A stretch of 64,000 bases of DNA from positions 111,335 to 175,334 of the forward strand of contig JACYXH010000398.1 of NCBI GenBank assembly GCA_026745465.1. Direction: 5' to 3'. Positions 23,101 to 35,214 of this stretch are shown here, piece by piece. Both the position numbers and the translations under genes were made by a program. The notes beneath the pieces were generated by a model that saw only the letters and a program-made list of their open reading frames with translations, did not search any database and was not told where the DNA came from. The DNA is from Lota lota. Taxonomy: Eukaryota; Chordata; Actinopteri; Gadiformes; Lotidae. Numbering within the stretch: position 1 is the stretch's first letter; every line of letters begins with the position of its first letter.

Positions 23101-23497
23101 ACTATTTTGCCTGTATATATTGTCAATTTGTAAACAGTACATGTCGTAGATTCCTAGACAGTATATGTTGTAGATTTATAGACAGTATATGTTGTTGATT
23201 TGTAGACAGTATATGTTTTAGATTTGTAGACAGTATGTGTTGTAGATTTGTAGACAGTATATCTTGTATATGTTGTATATGTCATAGATTCGTAGACAGT
23301 ATATGTTGTATATTTGTGGATAGTATATCTTGTAGATTTGTAGGCAGCTTGACAATAATTCATATTTGACCCTTACCAGGAGGACATGCAGGGCAACACT
23401 CAATTCCTGCTCTGTACTCATCCAGGAGACACCGTGAAGCAACGGCAACGTACAAAGTATTAGAAACTGAACAAATTAACATGAATTGTAGAAACAT
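20179..23497 (-). CDS. tnfrsf14-like: TNFRSF14-like receptor, gene B
   Basis: Exons: 23377-23497, 22276-22401, 21986-22144, 21516-21603, 20979-21139, 20548-20570, 20382-20403, 20179-20240; 762 nt, 253 aa, all phases compatible. Signal peptide MFLQFMLICSVSNTL. CRD1 CLLDEYRAGIECCPACPPG, CRD2 DCTEISITKCTDC, CRD3 CEPLDGYFC and CSPGQYISQ, CRD4 KDTECLQCTDGTF. TM segment AGIIPGIIFVMVIIAIIQRK, then the common tail SQSLPSRGTRVADLLNNIL. Oddities: the first residue of the TM exon is Trp where A, C and D have Cys, so a CRD4 disulfide is probably lost. The usual acceptor of the second juxtamembrane exon is mutated (ata a for atag), and I used an in-phase acacag 15 nt inside. The 5'UTR donor seen in gene A is missing. 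Could be expressed or recently damaged. Confidence 0.75.
20632..20972. repeat. Intronic minisatellite of gene B, 25-26 bp unit (longest array)
   Basis: About thirteen copies of the tgatacatgttagtttaatg unit with alternating spacer variants, directly downstream of the TM exon donor. Confidence 0.85.
21190..21335 (+). mobile_element. tRNA-derived SINE, gene B copy
   Basis: B-box-like ggtttgatcccc at about 21227-21239 and the palindrome cctgtaggcctacagg, in the same CRD4-TM intron position as in gene A. More decayed at its 3' end. Confidence 0.45.
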
Positions 23498-23579
23498 GGT
23501 TGTCTGGTTTGTAGGAGCTTCAACCATCAAACTGTTTAACAACGTGTAGTCACAGACATTTCTTTAAGTTCTGAAATAT

Positions 23580-25078
23580 CTGGGGAGAGAAAAAAAATCT
23601 GTTAATAAATGTAATCAATTAAAATCTATTTACTAGTTCTGACCAAGTAATTTAATTGGACAAGAGGCATTTGTAACGAGACTTTTAACTGTACAAGTAT
23701 CACTCCGCTGTACAGCTGTTTCTAAGAACCATTGATCACATTAACGATGTAAGCTGTCAACTCATCAGAATCACACCTGCCACCAAAGCAACTGTCAATA
23801 GACTCTTATTTCACTGGCTGCACAATAAATGGAAACATACAGATCAACATACATGATACAGAGTAGCTGGCCTGCGGTAACGAGTAGACCTACACAAAGT
23901 AGAAGCTAGTGTGCAGGAAGAATTACTTGGCAACAGTCAAATAAATGAATAAAATCAACAATCATAATATGTTGTCTCTTATTACTGTTACCTAATAAAC
24001 ATTTAAGTAAGTATATATGTAGCTATACTTACTATTTAGCTCAAGTTGTTATTTATGCTGTTTTGTGCCAATGTGGTCTTTCTTTGTTTTTAGATAAGAC
24101 TCCCTGTAATTAATTATTCAAAATAACTATTTCAAATTCTGTTGGCCAAAGTAAAGGTTATAAATCTAGTTAGAGCTTGTTCTCAAATGTTCCACCTCTA
24201 GTTAGTAGAGCTTGTTCTCAAATGTTCCACCTCTAGTTAGTAGAGCTTGTTCTCAAATGTTCCCCTCTAGTTAGTATAGCTTGTTCTCAAATGTTCCCCT
24301 CTAATTAGTATAGCTTGTTCTCAAATGTTCACCTCTAGTTAGTAGAGGTTGTTCCACCTCTAGTTAGAGAGTTTCACCCCTATGCTATCTTCACGTATGA
24401 ACTCTGGACAACGTCCAGAGAATCATGTCCAGACATTATTCCAGAGTCGCACTTTCCTACATGTATCACAACAGAAGATCATCCGTGTCAGACAAGTCTC
24501 ACTGGAAACACTGCGTTTGGTTTAGGCGAGGGGAAAAGTCATCAACACTATCTGTGAATTCTTATTTGCATTTACTGCCACCTACTATGGTTGCAATAAA
24601 TACCAAAAAGGTAAATATCAAACAAATCTATTGTGGACACTTTGAAACATGAGATGTATCTGCAGCACCCCCTGGTGGTTCATTCTGAACTACATGAATT
24701 ATGGTTTATAGGGAGCTGTGACTCAGGAGCGAACTTCAGCTTCGTCGTGCGTCTCAGGTTAATTTACACCAGGATTTCTAAGCCTTTTGGCGATATCCGG
24801 TTCATCTCCGAGCTCGCAAAACGCATGTTAATACCAGGAGCAACAAGGGGAGTTAATCACTGCGAACAATTTTTTGTAATTTTTGAAAATACAACTAATG
24901 AATCATTCTTCACATACCGTACGATGTTCCCAGGAGCCAGAATGTTTGTTGTAAAGAACAAATGGTATTTTACAACAAAGTGAAGGTCATCATAGTTTTT
25001 CCGAGAGCGATCTGAGTGAAAGCAAAAGTAAGAATGGCATTATCAACTTATCACTATTTTTATACAGTTTAAGCTATA
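23580..25078. other. Gene B first intron, left part
   Basis: The acceptor (ctctccccag) lies at 23580. The stretch contains the 33-bp minisatellite (24165-24370) and the sequence interrupted further on by the DIRS-like element. No credible coding exon. Confidence 0.5.
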
Positions 25079-25080
25079 TT

Positions 25081-28000
25081 TCATGTAGGCTTCGCCTTAT
25101 GGGCTTGTCCCTTGCGCGCACTGAACATTGTAAGCACCAATCAACGTGGGCACCGCCCACATTTCCCACGACACTGTATATAACGCGGCGCACAGCTGCG
25201 CTCGTCTTCTTTTTTGTTTCAGCATTTGCATTATTATATTAAATGAAAAACGAAATGATGACTTCGTGCAACAGCGGCATGGTGGAGCCGACAGAGGTAC
25301 AACATTGCCCTGCTCTCCTCTGCCCTGTCGGCCATGACAGTTGGTAAGGACTCGTTTGGACAAAGCGACGTTCTCCAGGTTCACAGGAAATGTCTCCGCT
25401 TCGCCTTTATGGGCGTGGCGTACGAGTCCCAGTGCCTGCCGTTCGGTTACTCCCTGGCCCCGCACACTTTTTCGAAATGTGTAGAGACAGCACTGGGGCC
25501 TCTCAGGCATCAGGGAAAGAGAGTTCTCTTTTACCTCGACGACCTACTGATTCTGAGCGACTCAGAGGAAGCTGCGAGAAGAGACACCATGACGGTGATA
25601 AACCATCTCTCCTCGTTGGGTTTCGCCATCCACTGGGTGAAGAGCTCCCCGCTCCCCAGCCGCCGGCTGGTCTACTTGGGGCTTTGCCTGGACTCCGTCA
25701 CGTTCACAGCGACGCTCTCGCCTCCCCGGCGAGATGCCGTCCTGTTGGCGCTCTCACGTTTTCACGTTCGCAGGAGCATGACCGCACTGTCCGTCTTGCA
25801 CCAGTTGGGACTGATGGCAGCTGCTCACCCTGTGGTGCCCCTGGGTCTGCTCTTTGTGCGCAGACTACAGCGGTGGTTTGCTCGCCAGAGACTGGACCCC
25901 AGGCGACACAAGCGCAGGACGCTGTCCGTACCTCGCTCGGTGTCGCCAGACCTGACATATTGGGGGAGTCCTCCGGCACTTCTCAGAGGGGTTCCCCTAA
26001 GCAGAGTCACGTCTTATGTGGTGGTCTTCACGGACGCCTCGTTGACGGGTTGGGGAGGAACGTGCCTTCCCCACTCGGTCGGAGGCGAGTGGCCGACGCT
26101 CCCCACTCCACACATAAATGTGCTGGAGCTCACCACGGCGAGGAAAGTGCTTGTACATTTCTCTCACCTGGTGCACGGCCGCCACCTTCTGATCCGAACG
26201 GACAGCGTGTCAGCGGCGGCATACATAAACAAACAAGGGGGAGTGCGCTCCGCTGCTCTCCACCGAGCAGCAGTCGAGCTCTGGCTGTGGGCTCATCAGA
26301 ACCTGCTCAGCCTGAGAGCCCTGCATATCGCGGGCGCCCTGAACTTTGGGGCGGACCTCATGTCTGGCAGCGGTCCCCGCCAAGATGAGTGGCGGTTACA
26401 CCCCGACATTGTCAGACTGATCTGGCAGAGGTTCGGGATGGCTCAGGTGGATCTTTTTGCGTCCACAGAGAACACCCACTGCAGTCTGTGGTTCTCTCTC
26501 AGCCCCCAGGATCTTCCCCCGTTGGGGGTGGACGCGATGGCGAACGCACCGGGGCCAGGGGCTCTCTTATATGCGTTCCCACCGCTTCAACTGATCCATC
26601 CTCTCCTGGAGCGGGTCAGGCAGGAGGGATTGTCCCTCCTTCTAGTGGCCCCGGAGAACCGCTCAGCTCTGTGGTTCCCAGAGCTAGCGGCGCTCTCTTG
26701 CACGGAGCCGTGGCCGATACCGATCAGACCGGACGCGCTTTCACAGGCGCACGGGACGGTGCACCAGCCGACCGATGTGGCGGGTCGGTTGTTGGTTTGG
26801 CTTCTGAGAGGTTGATTCTGCAAGGCAGAGGTCTGCCAGCAGCAGTTATCAACACTGTTCAGAGTGTTCGCGCGCCTTCCACTTCCTCCCTTTACGCGGC
26901 GAAGTGGGGCGCTTTCTGTACGTGGTGTGACCTCAACCACGTTGTCCCATCTCTCTGTGAGGTGGGAAGCGTGCTTGGGTTCCTTCAGTGTTTACTGGAG
27001 AAAGGTTTGGCTTTCTCCACTATCAAAGTCTATGCGGCAGCCGTTTCGGCTGGCCACGCAGGATGTGACGGAAAACCGGTTTTCAGCCACCCACTGGTCA
27101 AGAGATTCTCGCGTGGGGTTAGACGTGTTAAACCTGTTTCTCGTGTGCTTACACCGCGTTGGGATCTTCCCACCGTGTCGCGTGGTTTATCCAAGGACCC
27201 TTTCGAGCCTCTGTCTCAAGCCTCTTTGGATGTCCTTTGCTTTAAAACGCCGTTCTTAACGCCTGTTACGCTCGTGACGTCGCTCAGCTTCTTTTCTCTC
27301 TCCCCGCTGTCACCCGGTGGTGTTCCAGCGTGGGCACTGAGCACAGGAGTGACTATTGCTTTGACTAAGGTTCGTAACCGCCGTTTTATTATCCTGTCCT
27401 CTAATTATTTAACAATTCACAACAGGTTCCTCCTGCCGCCTCTTTTTGAGCGGACGTATGAAGGGCCTTGTTGCTCGTTGCTATTGGTAGCTTGGTTTTT
27501 CTTTCCTAGCTCCGCCCCTATGGTAGCGGACGTAGGAGAAGCCTTGTTGCTCTGCATTCCCCGTTTTCATGTTTCTATGAAATACGTGTTGAGTCAGAGT
27601 TACAGACTCACTCTATTCTCTTGATCATCGCTTTGCTTGTTCTTAAGAGAGTTTAGGGTTTCTTATTTAGCTGTTGTGTTTTGCACATCTTCGGCTTATT
27701 GAGTCTGATGTGCCCTGTGACTTAGGTCTTTATTTTTGTGACTTGGGTCCAGCAGGAGTACATTTATCGGGCTCCGCTCGCAGCTTCACCTTAGCCCATA
27801 AGGCGAAGCCTAGACGGCGTAGCCTACATGAAATAGAACGATAGTTATGTTATTGTAACTCTAGTTCTATGATTGCAGGTGTAGCCGTCTAGTTTCCCAC
27901 CTGCTGTACCATCCAAATGCTGAAAGAACAGCTGGGAGGACGAGCGCAGCTTTACTTTTATACATGGTGTCGTGGGAAATGTGGGCGGTGCCCACGTTGA

Positions 28001-28105
28001 TTGGTACATTGCTGAAAATGTTCAGTGCAGTCCAATGATTGTAGGCGAAGCCTAGACGGCTACGCCTACAATCATAGAATGAGTTATAATAACATAACTA
28101 TCGTT
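25081..28105 (+). mobile_element. DIRS-like tyrosine-recombinase retrotransposon, R1 copy (incomplete fossil)
   Basis: Parts visible: a left terminal repeat with CCAAT and TATA-like motifs; reverse transcriptase with LPFGYSLAPHTFSKC and the catalytic YLDDLLILS; RNase H with FTDASLTGWGG; part of a tyrosine recombinase (STSSLYAAKWGAF, LAFSTIKVYAAAVSAGHAG); then an inverted terminal repeat and an internal complementary region, as DIRS1 elements have. It lacks a recognisable gag-like part and is shorter than complete family members. Parts of the reading frames are still open, and it is nearly identical to the R2 copy because the host segment was duplicated. Judged broken, with a few losses. Age: older than the R1/R2 duplication but not very old. 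Confidence 0.85.
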
Positions 28106-29260
28106 TTATAAACCACCTGCAATTATAAAAGAGTGACATGTATATATTGACGAGGGTATCACATTTGACTTAAACAGCGTTTATATTACCTTACTTAAAT
28201 TGGGAGCGTCGAAACATTGAGTGCCAGTCGAATCACACTCTTCCACCATCACCAGCAACCAAACCTAGGAGGCAATCCTGAATATTCATGAGGGGAGCCT
28301 GAATATTCATGAGGTGTCGACGCTGCAAACGCGTTCTCGTTGTACGGATGGCACTCATTGAAATAAATAATTATAATTGATTGTGGTCACTCAGAAAAAC
28401 ACGTTTGAAATTATTAGAGACAGAATTGTGGAACTGGGGTTATTTTCAGTTTGTATAAACACCAACGGAAATTGAAAAAACCCAAGACCACACAAAGTTG
28501 CTGCATCATTACTGTCCGCCACATGAAGCCCTGCGAGTTCACCACCTGCTCTGTCCAATAGACGAGCGACACTCCAACCAGTCTTCATGCTGACCGAAAC
28601 AAATGAAAAAGAACATTTAAACTTCATCTCTGAATCACGTCACAATGTAACAAAGTATAAACTTCACTTCTGAATCAAGTGAAAATGTAACAAAGTATAA
28701 ACTTCACCTCTGACCCCGACCTACGGACTAAAGGTGTGAAAGCGCCCTCATATGCCCCTACACCTTTTCCACAAGCCCCTGAAAATCCTCAAAATAAACG
28801 GCTAGAAATAAACAACAGGCTCCATCCTCTAAATGTACTGTAAAGGATCAGGGAGACGCACGGTGAACACAAATAAGTTAGAAATACAAAAGGCCTTCAT
28901 TATACTGACCTTATCAACTATGTCGATGACGATTAAGAGACTGATTTACCGCGAAGACGATGGTCATTTGCCTAATTTAAAGCAAATCTAAAAAATAAAT
29001 GTCATCCGATCTTGTTTCAGTTTGGCAGCAGTCCCACAGTGCGGTCCTTAGCTCCGCAGTAGGCGTGTCCTGTGGTTGTTTTCCAGCAGATAGCAATATG
29101 CTCATGCAGTTTCAGGACCGCTAAAGACAGGGAAACACCCTGTTCGAAACAAACGTCTCCAAAACATGGATGTAGTCAAGAAAGCCCCCGCCCGCTCTCT
29201 CTCTCTCGCTCGCTCTCTCACCCCCACCCGCTCTCTCTCTCTCTCGCTCTCTCACCCCCG
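28106..29260. other. Gene B first intron, right part, and leader-like block
   Basis: Contains two copies of tgaatattcatgaggngagc near 28280, a short 40-bp minisatellite (28630-28710), a block homologous to the gene A 5'UTR exon (from about 29012, donor lost) and a CT-rich simple repeat (29170-29262). No coding exon supported. Confidence 0.5.
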
Positions 29261-30752
29261 CCACTCTACAACATATGGTCAAACCCATACTGTATATAAT
29301 AGGTTCAACTACGTCAATAAATAGCTAAATAAGCCGTTTAGAAATGACCTTAAAACACGGCACTTGCTATATGTGAGACTAGCTGCCTACCAGACTCAAA
29401 TGAAATCTGGCTCACATCAAAACTAAAACCAGGGGTGCAGTTACATATGTCGCCAGCAGATACCACTGCACGACTCAGAAATCATTGGCTCTAGGTTGCA
29501 AAGCACTGGCTGCAGCCCACGTGACACTGAGAGGAGGTCTGACCAGAACTGAACCTTACGTCAACCTAGTCTGACGTACCAGCAGGTTCCTGACTCTTAA
29601 AAGGTTATTTTGAATACGAGCATAAGTCCAACTAAATAATATTTTGAACATGTTGATAAAATGCTAAAATCGATATAAAACATCGAGGGCTAAAATAATA
29701 ATTTTACATAGTTTTTATTGTAGGTTTGGCAGTTTATATACATACGATTGCAGGTAGTAAAAATAAAGTGAATTCAAAACAGTCGTAATATAATAATAAA
29801 AGTATCCACCTTTGATATTCACATGTAGGGCACATTTCTGAACATTTATGATATGTAATGTATTACACTCCAACGGAGGGTAATAAACAGAGCAATAATT
29901 TAAGCAACCGAGTTCTCTTGCTGTCTTAGCTCTTGCCGAATCCGCTTGGAAGAAAAGCCTTCTGTGCAGGACACTTAATCGTTTAACATAATTATTCAGC
30001 ATATTATTCAGAATATTGTGTGTAAAAGTAAAGTGCTTTTGTTCCTGCCTAAGGCACCGGGACCCAGCGCTGAGAACCACTGTTGGGGAAGTTTCCAGTC
30101 CGGAGCTATTAGGCCGTGGTTTGCAGTGAAAAAGAAGTAACCTGAAGCTAAAAGATGTGGTTCTGGTGAAACGCATAACCTATATGCGAGCGTCTGATTA
30201 AATGCTAAAGCTTAAAGATGGTACCCTGAAGTAACGTAGTCTATAGCCTAAATGTGAGCGTCTGATATACGTAGCTAAAGCTAAAATATGTTATTCTGAA
30301 GGAACGTAAATATCTGAGATACCGCCTCTAAAGAGAGAGGGTCTGCCTGGTCAGAAGTTTGTTTTTGTTCTGAGATACCGCCTCTAAAGAGAGAGGGTCT
30401 GCCTGGTCAGAAGTCTGTTTTTGTTCTGAGATACCGCCTCTAAAGAGAGAGGGTCTGTTATTTTAATGAATCATTTAGTCTCAGGTTATTCGATTGTATG
30501 CAGTGGTTTTTAATCTTGTGTTTTATATCATCCCTTGTGGGCGTTTACAATTTACGGTTAAGTGTTAGTTTACACATAGTGGTTGGTTGAGTTCATAAAC
30601 CCAATGCAGCGGATTTAACTTTTTATCTCCACCTGAGGGTAGATTACATTTTTAGATGCTGTAGGTTATCCTCCACCCTTATTATCAATGTATTAATCAG
30701 TAAAAGTATCTAGACTAACTAGATACACATAGAATAGAGTAAGACCTTCAAA
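29261..30752. other. Upstream region of the gag-like fossil with a 56-bp tandem repeat
   Basis: No gene seen. A stretch near 30050-30095 reads, on the minus strand, cagtggttctcagcgctggg, like a hAT terminal repeat. At 30308-30460 there are two to three copies of a 56-bp unit with gagataccgcctctaaagag; the R2 homologue has six (46230-46545). Confidence 0.5.
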
Positions 30753-31484
30753 ATGGCCACCATATGGGAAGCTCCTCCATTGCCCAACTTATGGGAAGAT
30801 TCTCCTCCCCTACCCATCCTGAACACACCACTGTCATACATGATATCGATTCATGGTAAATCCATCAAGACCTGTCACAAGAAATGGATGAAATGGACCA
30901 AGAACACACGCATACCATGGCCACAGGACGGCTCATGGGAAGACAAAGCCCTACTTTGCGTCGACATGGTCTTGACGTGTCGTGATTCAAAAATATTCAA
31001 CTCCGACACAGATGATGACGGGCCTGAAGAAGACGAAGAAGAAGAAGAAAACCGAAGACGAGGAGACGACCCGGGCACAGAAACCAACCCGGGCAGGACC
31101 AATGAACGTGGAAACCACGAAAGGCCAAGAGATAAAGAGCTACCACAACCGGGGGTCCACCAAGTCGTACAGTACACTCCGTGGGGCCCCACTGACCTAC
31201 GGGGGTTACTAAGTGGCCTGCCAAGAATACAAGATGGCGCCTCACCATGGATAGGGAAATTCGAAATACTAACCACTGGTCAAATACTCACCTGCGGGGA
31301 CATCCAACCAGCAGTGTCCCGGGCGGAGGGTGAAGCGGCATTCATTCGTCACGATTATCTTGATAAACAAAATGCATTTATAAAAAAGGACCAGCTGGAA
31401 TGGATTTCTTTCGGTGGAAGCAAAGTGAGAACCTTGACATATGTGATGTATTGCTGTTTCTTCAAACAGAGTATAGGGGGCTAA
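30753..31484 (+). mobile_element. Endogenous-retrovirus-like gag fossil, R1 copy
   Basis: An open frame of 243 codons. It has a basic/aromatic N-terminal part (KSIKTCHKKWMKWTKN), an acidic linker, and a segment TPWGPTDLRGLLSGLPRIQD followed by a TGQILTCGDIQ-type motif. This resembles the matrix, linker and capsid start of fish gamma/epsilon-type Gag. Identification is by pattern only. No pol or env is recognisable next to it, so it is a fragment. The R2 copy is at 46847-47593. Confidence 0.5.
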
Positions 31485-32559
31485 AACATTTATGGGTCGT
31501 TCTGGAAGACGTACAAACAGCCTATTCTGTCGGTCAGGTTGGAGGACAGGTTGGTTTGACTGGTACGTGAAAGAAGGCCATTTGATGCTAATCCAAACCC
31601 CCCAAATGCTGTTAAAAAAACAAACAACATAACATTTAAGTAAAATATCCTACTTCAAATTAAGTGCAAAACAAATACATTTAGACATTTTCATAAATGG
31701 TTTTGCAGAGAGTTATTGCAAAGTGTGTGTGGATGATGGCTGGTTTAAGCAGCCTCACCTGGTCAGACTGATTGGACTCTGGGGCTGGCTGAGGCTGCAC
31801 ACCTGTTGCACATTGAGCAATCAGTGTGCACAGGTTAAACAATACCCACACTCAGGGAAATCTCCTGCATGGCAACATGAAGCACCAGGCCATGTGTCAC
31901 TTGAAGTTGAACAGAGAAACAATATTTAGCATGTTTCCTGAATACAATCAAACACCTTCAATAAAGTGACGGCAATAAAAGTTTAGCAGAGAAACAGCTT
32001 CATTCTCTTCAAAATTACTCGTATGGGTGAAAAAGTGTCATCGTTTACAAAAAAAGTGTAAATGTTCCCACCACCCCCCCCCCCCCCCCCCCACCCCCTG
32101 ATCAACCTATGGGGGGGGGGGGGGGGGTCAGCGTCGGTTTTTCCTCATAAATAAAAAAAGAAACATTTGCTCTAATCCAAATGGTTCACTCTCACAACAA
32201 CATAAGTGTTATCTCAAAGTAATAAAATGTAAGACAACATTGAAAATATAATACTAAAACATTTGCTCTCAAAGACAAGTGGTTCCTCTCACCCAACATA
32301 TCCATACATCTCCATATAAACATTCCCTGTACCTTTTCCTTGGTGGTCGCCCAAGAGAGGTGGAGCTTGGACACAAGCCAAGGTTACCCATCATATTCCC
32401 AGGACAAGACTTCACAGAGCACACCTCACACATCTGTCAACACCTGGCTTGGCTTGGCTCTGTGAGCCATATATAGAAGAACAATGTGAGGATTTATCAA
32501 GTTCTCCTGTGAAAGCTGGCATCAGGAAAGAATCAGACAGGTGTATTTCCTCCCCTAGT
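31485..32559. other. Repeat-derived spacer with a poly-C / poly-G pair
   Basis: No gene seen. At about 32072-32127 a C run is followed by ctgatcaacctatg and then a G run, a potential strong hairpin or quadruplex. The rest resembles decayed retroelement sequence shared with R2 (47594-48615). Confidence 0.6.
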
Positions 32560-32750
32560 TCATGAGTTTGAGTCATCACATTCACTTTCAGGTTGATCCA
32601 GGATTTCTAGAACTGGCATTACTTTGTCTTCTGCAATGTCAGTACCCATCAATAGTGGAACACGGTCGATGGGCAACTTGGGACTAACTGTGATATTAAA
32701 GAATCCTGTTACCAGCTTAGAGCGGCATATAGACTGGAACCATCTCAATG
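32560..32750 (-). mobile_element. LTR-retrotransposon pol fossil scrap, R1 copy
   Basis: A short minus-strand frame contains KLVTGFFNITVSPKLPIDRV and LLMGTDIAEDKVMPVLE, which resembles the region after the protease in fish Gypsy-type polyproteins (VxLLxGND-like motif). Only a small fragment. A near-identical copy is at 48616-48804. Confidence 0.5.
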
Positions 32751-32773
32751 TCTAGCAGTCCAGCATCAGCCCT

Positions 32774-34986
32774 TCAGGCTGACTGGGAGGTGCCAATGTC
32801 TCTCCTGATGAAGACCGGGGGGTAGTCTTCAGGATGTCCTGTGAGTGGATCCAGACTCGGGTCATCATCATCATCCGTAGTTGCATCAGGGGTAGTTATG
32901 GTAGGTTCTTGTAGGGCCCTGGTTGGTTCAGGACTGTCACTGGACATTAGCGGTGTCGTTTCTGGAAGAGAAGGCAGAAGAGAGTCAGGACATACAGCCA
33001 GCCTCCACATGCAGCAACACTCTGCCTGAAGACTGAAGCCCAGTGGAGCAGCTCTGCAGCTGGTTATTCTCAGATGAAGATGAGGACACAACCAGACACA
33101 CAACCAGATACACACAACCAGACACAGCGAGAAACACAACCAGACACACACAACCAAAGACACACAGTACCGGGACACACAACCAGAAACCCAAACACCC
33201 AACACAACTAGAGACTGAACCAGACACACACAACCACCCTACAAAACCAGACACAGACAACGAACCCACACAACCACAGACAAAAAACAAGACACACACG
33301 ATAAGGGACAAACAACCAGAGACACACAACCAGAGAAACAACCAGCCCAAAGAACCAAACGCACAACCAGGGCCAGCTCTAGCCATTTTGATGCCCTAGA
33401 TGAGATGGATGGGAATAATTTGCAGTCTAATATATAGTCTTATGGATTCCCTAGCATCCATTTGTGGACAAATGGACAAAACATTTCAGAGGTTCAGATG
33501 TGAGTTGTGTATGTTCATAACTGATCGTGAATATTTGATAGAATTATAACATAAATGTGTCTGGATTAGGCCATATTGGCATTAGTTACATAACTGCAGC
33601 TGTAACATACAATTAACAGAACTCACCTGTAGCAGGCTGTGTTTCACTGGAAGTAGCTGGAGTGCTGGATGTTGCTTGACCTGCAGGCTGTGTTGCTCTG
33701 GAAGTAGCTGGAGTGCTGGATGTTGCTTGACCTGCAGGCTGCGTTTCACTGGAGGTAGCTGGAGTGCTGGATGTTGCTTGACCTGCAGGCTGCGTTTCAC
33801 TGGAGGTAGCTGGAGTGCTGGATGTTGCTTGACCTGCAGGCTGCGTTTCACTGGAGGTAGCTGGAGTGCTGGATGTTGCTTGACCTGCAGGCTGCGTTTC
33901 ACTGGAGGTAGCTGGAGTGCTGGATGTTGCTTGACCTGCAGGCTGCGTTTCACTGGAGGTAGCTGGAGTGCTGGATGTTGCTTGACCTGCAGGCTGCGTT
34001 TCACTGGAGGTAGCTGGAGTGCTGGATGTTGCTTGACCTGCAGGCTGCGTTTCACTGGAGGTAGCTGGAGTGCTGGATGTTGCTTGACCTGCAGGCTGCG
34101 TTTCACTGAAGGTAGCTGGAGTGCTGGATGTTGCTTGACCTGCAGGCTGCGTTTCACTGGAGGTAGCTGGAGTGCTGGATGTTGCTTGACCTGCAGGCTG
34201 CGTTTCACTGGAGGTAGCTGGAGTGCTGGATGTTGCTTGACCTGCAGGCTGTGTTTCACTGGAGGTAGCTGGAGTGCTGGATGTTGCTTGACCTGCAGGC
34301 TGTGTTTCACTGGAAGTAGCTGGAGTGCTGGATGTTGCTTGACCTGCAGGCTGCGTTTCACTGGAGGTAGCTGGAGTGCTGGATGTTGCTTGACCTGCAG
34401 GCTGTGTTTCACTGGAGGTAGCTGGAGTGCTGGATGTCTTTTGACCTGCAGGCTGTGTTGCTCTGGAAGTAGCTGGAGTGCTGGATGTTGGGTGACCTGC
34501 AGGCTGTGTTCAAACATACAGTTCATCCATACTGTTACACCACTGCATTAAGTCCCTTGTCATTCTACTGCATATAAGGTAGCACTGTACAAATACACTT
34601 TATACAATTTGACTAAGACCTTCATTTAATTAGTAACACGGTGTAACTGTAACATTCAACAATCAAAACAATTGTAATAATGTTAACGTAAATAATGTTA
34701 ATAATGTTAACATATCAGTGTATTATCAATTACACAGAGACGTACAACCTCCGGAGAAAGGAGAGGTGAAGATGGGAGATCAGATGCCTCTTCTCCAGCT
34801 TCTGGGGGCTTCTTCAGATCTGGACAGTTATAGAGTATATAAAGTTAGCCTATTACAAACAAAAACATGTAGCTGCAGCTGCAGCTGCAGAGTAGCTAGC
34901 TAGCCACTACAAATGAAGGCTCTCCTTTCCTGCTCCTCTTTTCTCCGTTTTCTAAACTGCCCACCTGAAGGCTTGGACCTTTTCAT
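32774..34986 (-). CDS. Predicted VNTR-coding gene, R1 copy (403 aa)
   Basis: Minus-strand exons 34911-34986, 34749-34819, 33627-34503, 32774-32961, with GT/AG borders and matching phases; 1212 nt, 403 aa plus stop. Exon 1: MKRSKPSGGQFRKRRKEEQE, basic. Exon 2: LKKPPEAGEEASDLPSSPLL. Exon 3: about 16 repeats of a 17-residue Ser/Thr/Pro unit (TSSTPATSSETQPAGQ). Exon 4: ETTPLMSSDSPEPTR, then a DDDDD run and DPLTGHPEDYPPVFIRRD, stop. No signal peptide. Exon 1 and the end of exon 4 look like the start and zinc-finger lead-in of TTF/hAT-type transposases, so an exapted transposon 5' end with an expanded repeat is my first guess. A repeat fossil with no product is the alternative. The other frames of the array (QVKQHPALQLPP, SAGCCLTCRL) are less protein-like. 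Confidence 0.45.
33085..33375. repeat. Simple repeat rich in acacaaccag
   Basis: Degenerate acacaaccaga units inside the third intron of the predicted VNTR gene. The minus strand translates as a hydrophobic Val/Leu/Cys run only because of the repeat. Equivalent at 49166-49456 in R2 and a short version at 16350-16410 in R0. Confidence 0.8.
33627..34503 (-). repeat. 51-bp minisatellite, R1 copy (about 16 units)
   Basis: Near-perfect 51-bp units with ggtagctggagtgctggatg on the plus strand. Length 877 nt. All units are whole codons, so every frame on both strands stays open. Confidence 0.95.
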
Positions 34987-35214
34987 TGTGGAAAACTGAT
35001 CAGTCGGATCGGTTCAGAGCAGCATGCCTCGCGCTTTCTGACGTTTTTTCACCGTGCATAAAAGTTAAAATATGTTGAACTTTGGGCGCTGGGCCCAGGG
35101 CAGCACCGCTCATCAACTAAACAATAGACGTAACAAAATGTCCAACAACGTTGAGAAAGCTTCGAATTTACATTTTTACAGTTCTAAGTTTAAATGGCAC
35201 AAGACAACAAGCTC

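Noticed and set aside
25390-26388. 332-codon frame overlapping the DIRS-like reverse transcriptase, also at 41351-42349
   Set aside because: Shadow frame; the other frame carries the RT and RNase H motifs.
29715-30176. 153-codon minus-strand frame upstream of the gag-like fossil
   Set aside because: No domain recognised, shorter in R2 (45666-45983), and partly made of a hAT-like terminal repeat.
32985-33386. Hydrophobic minus-strand frame that looks like several membrane helices, also at 49066-49467
   Set aside because: Comes from a degenerate acacaacca repeat; Val/Leu/Cys content follows from tgttgtg-like triplets.
33582-34526. Minus-strand frame QVKQHPALQLPPVKRS over the same array
   Set aside because: Its start lies in the predicted intron, and it does not share phase with the flanking exons, unlike the Ser/Thr/Pro frame.
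33676-34551. Plus-strand 291-codon Cys-rich frame (SAGCCLTCRL) and its R2 and R0 counterparts
   Set aside because: Antisense shadow of the 51-bp array; no donors, acceptors or signal peptide on that strand.
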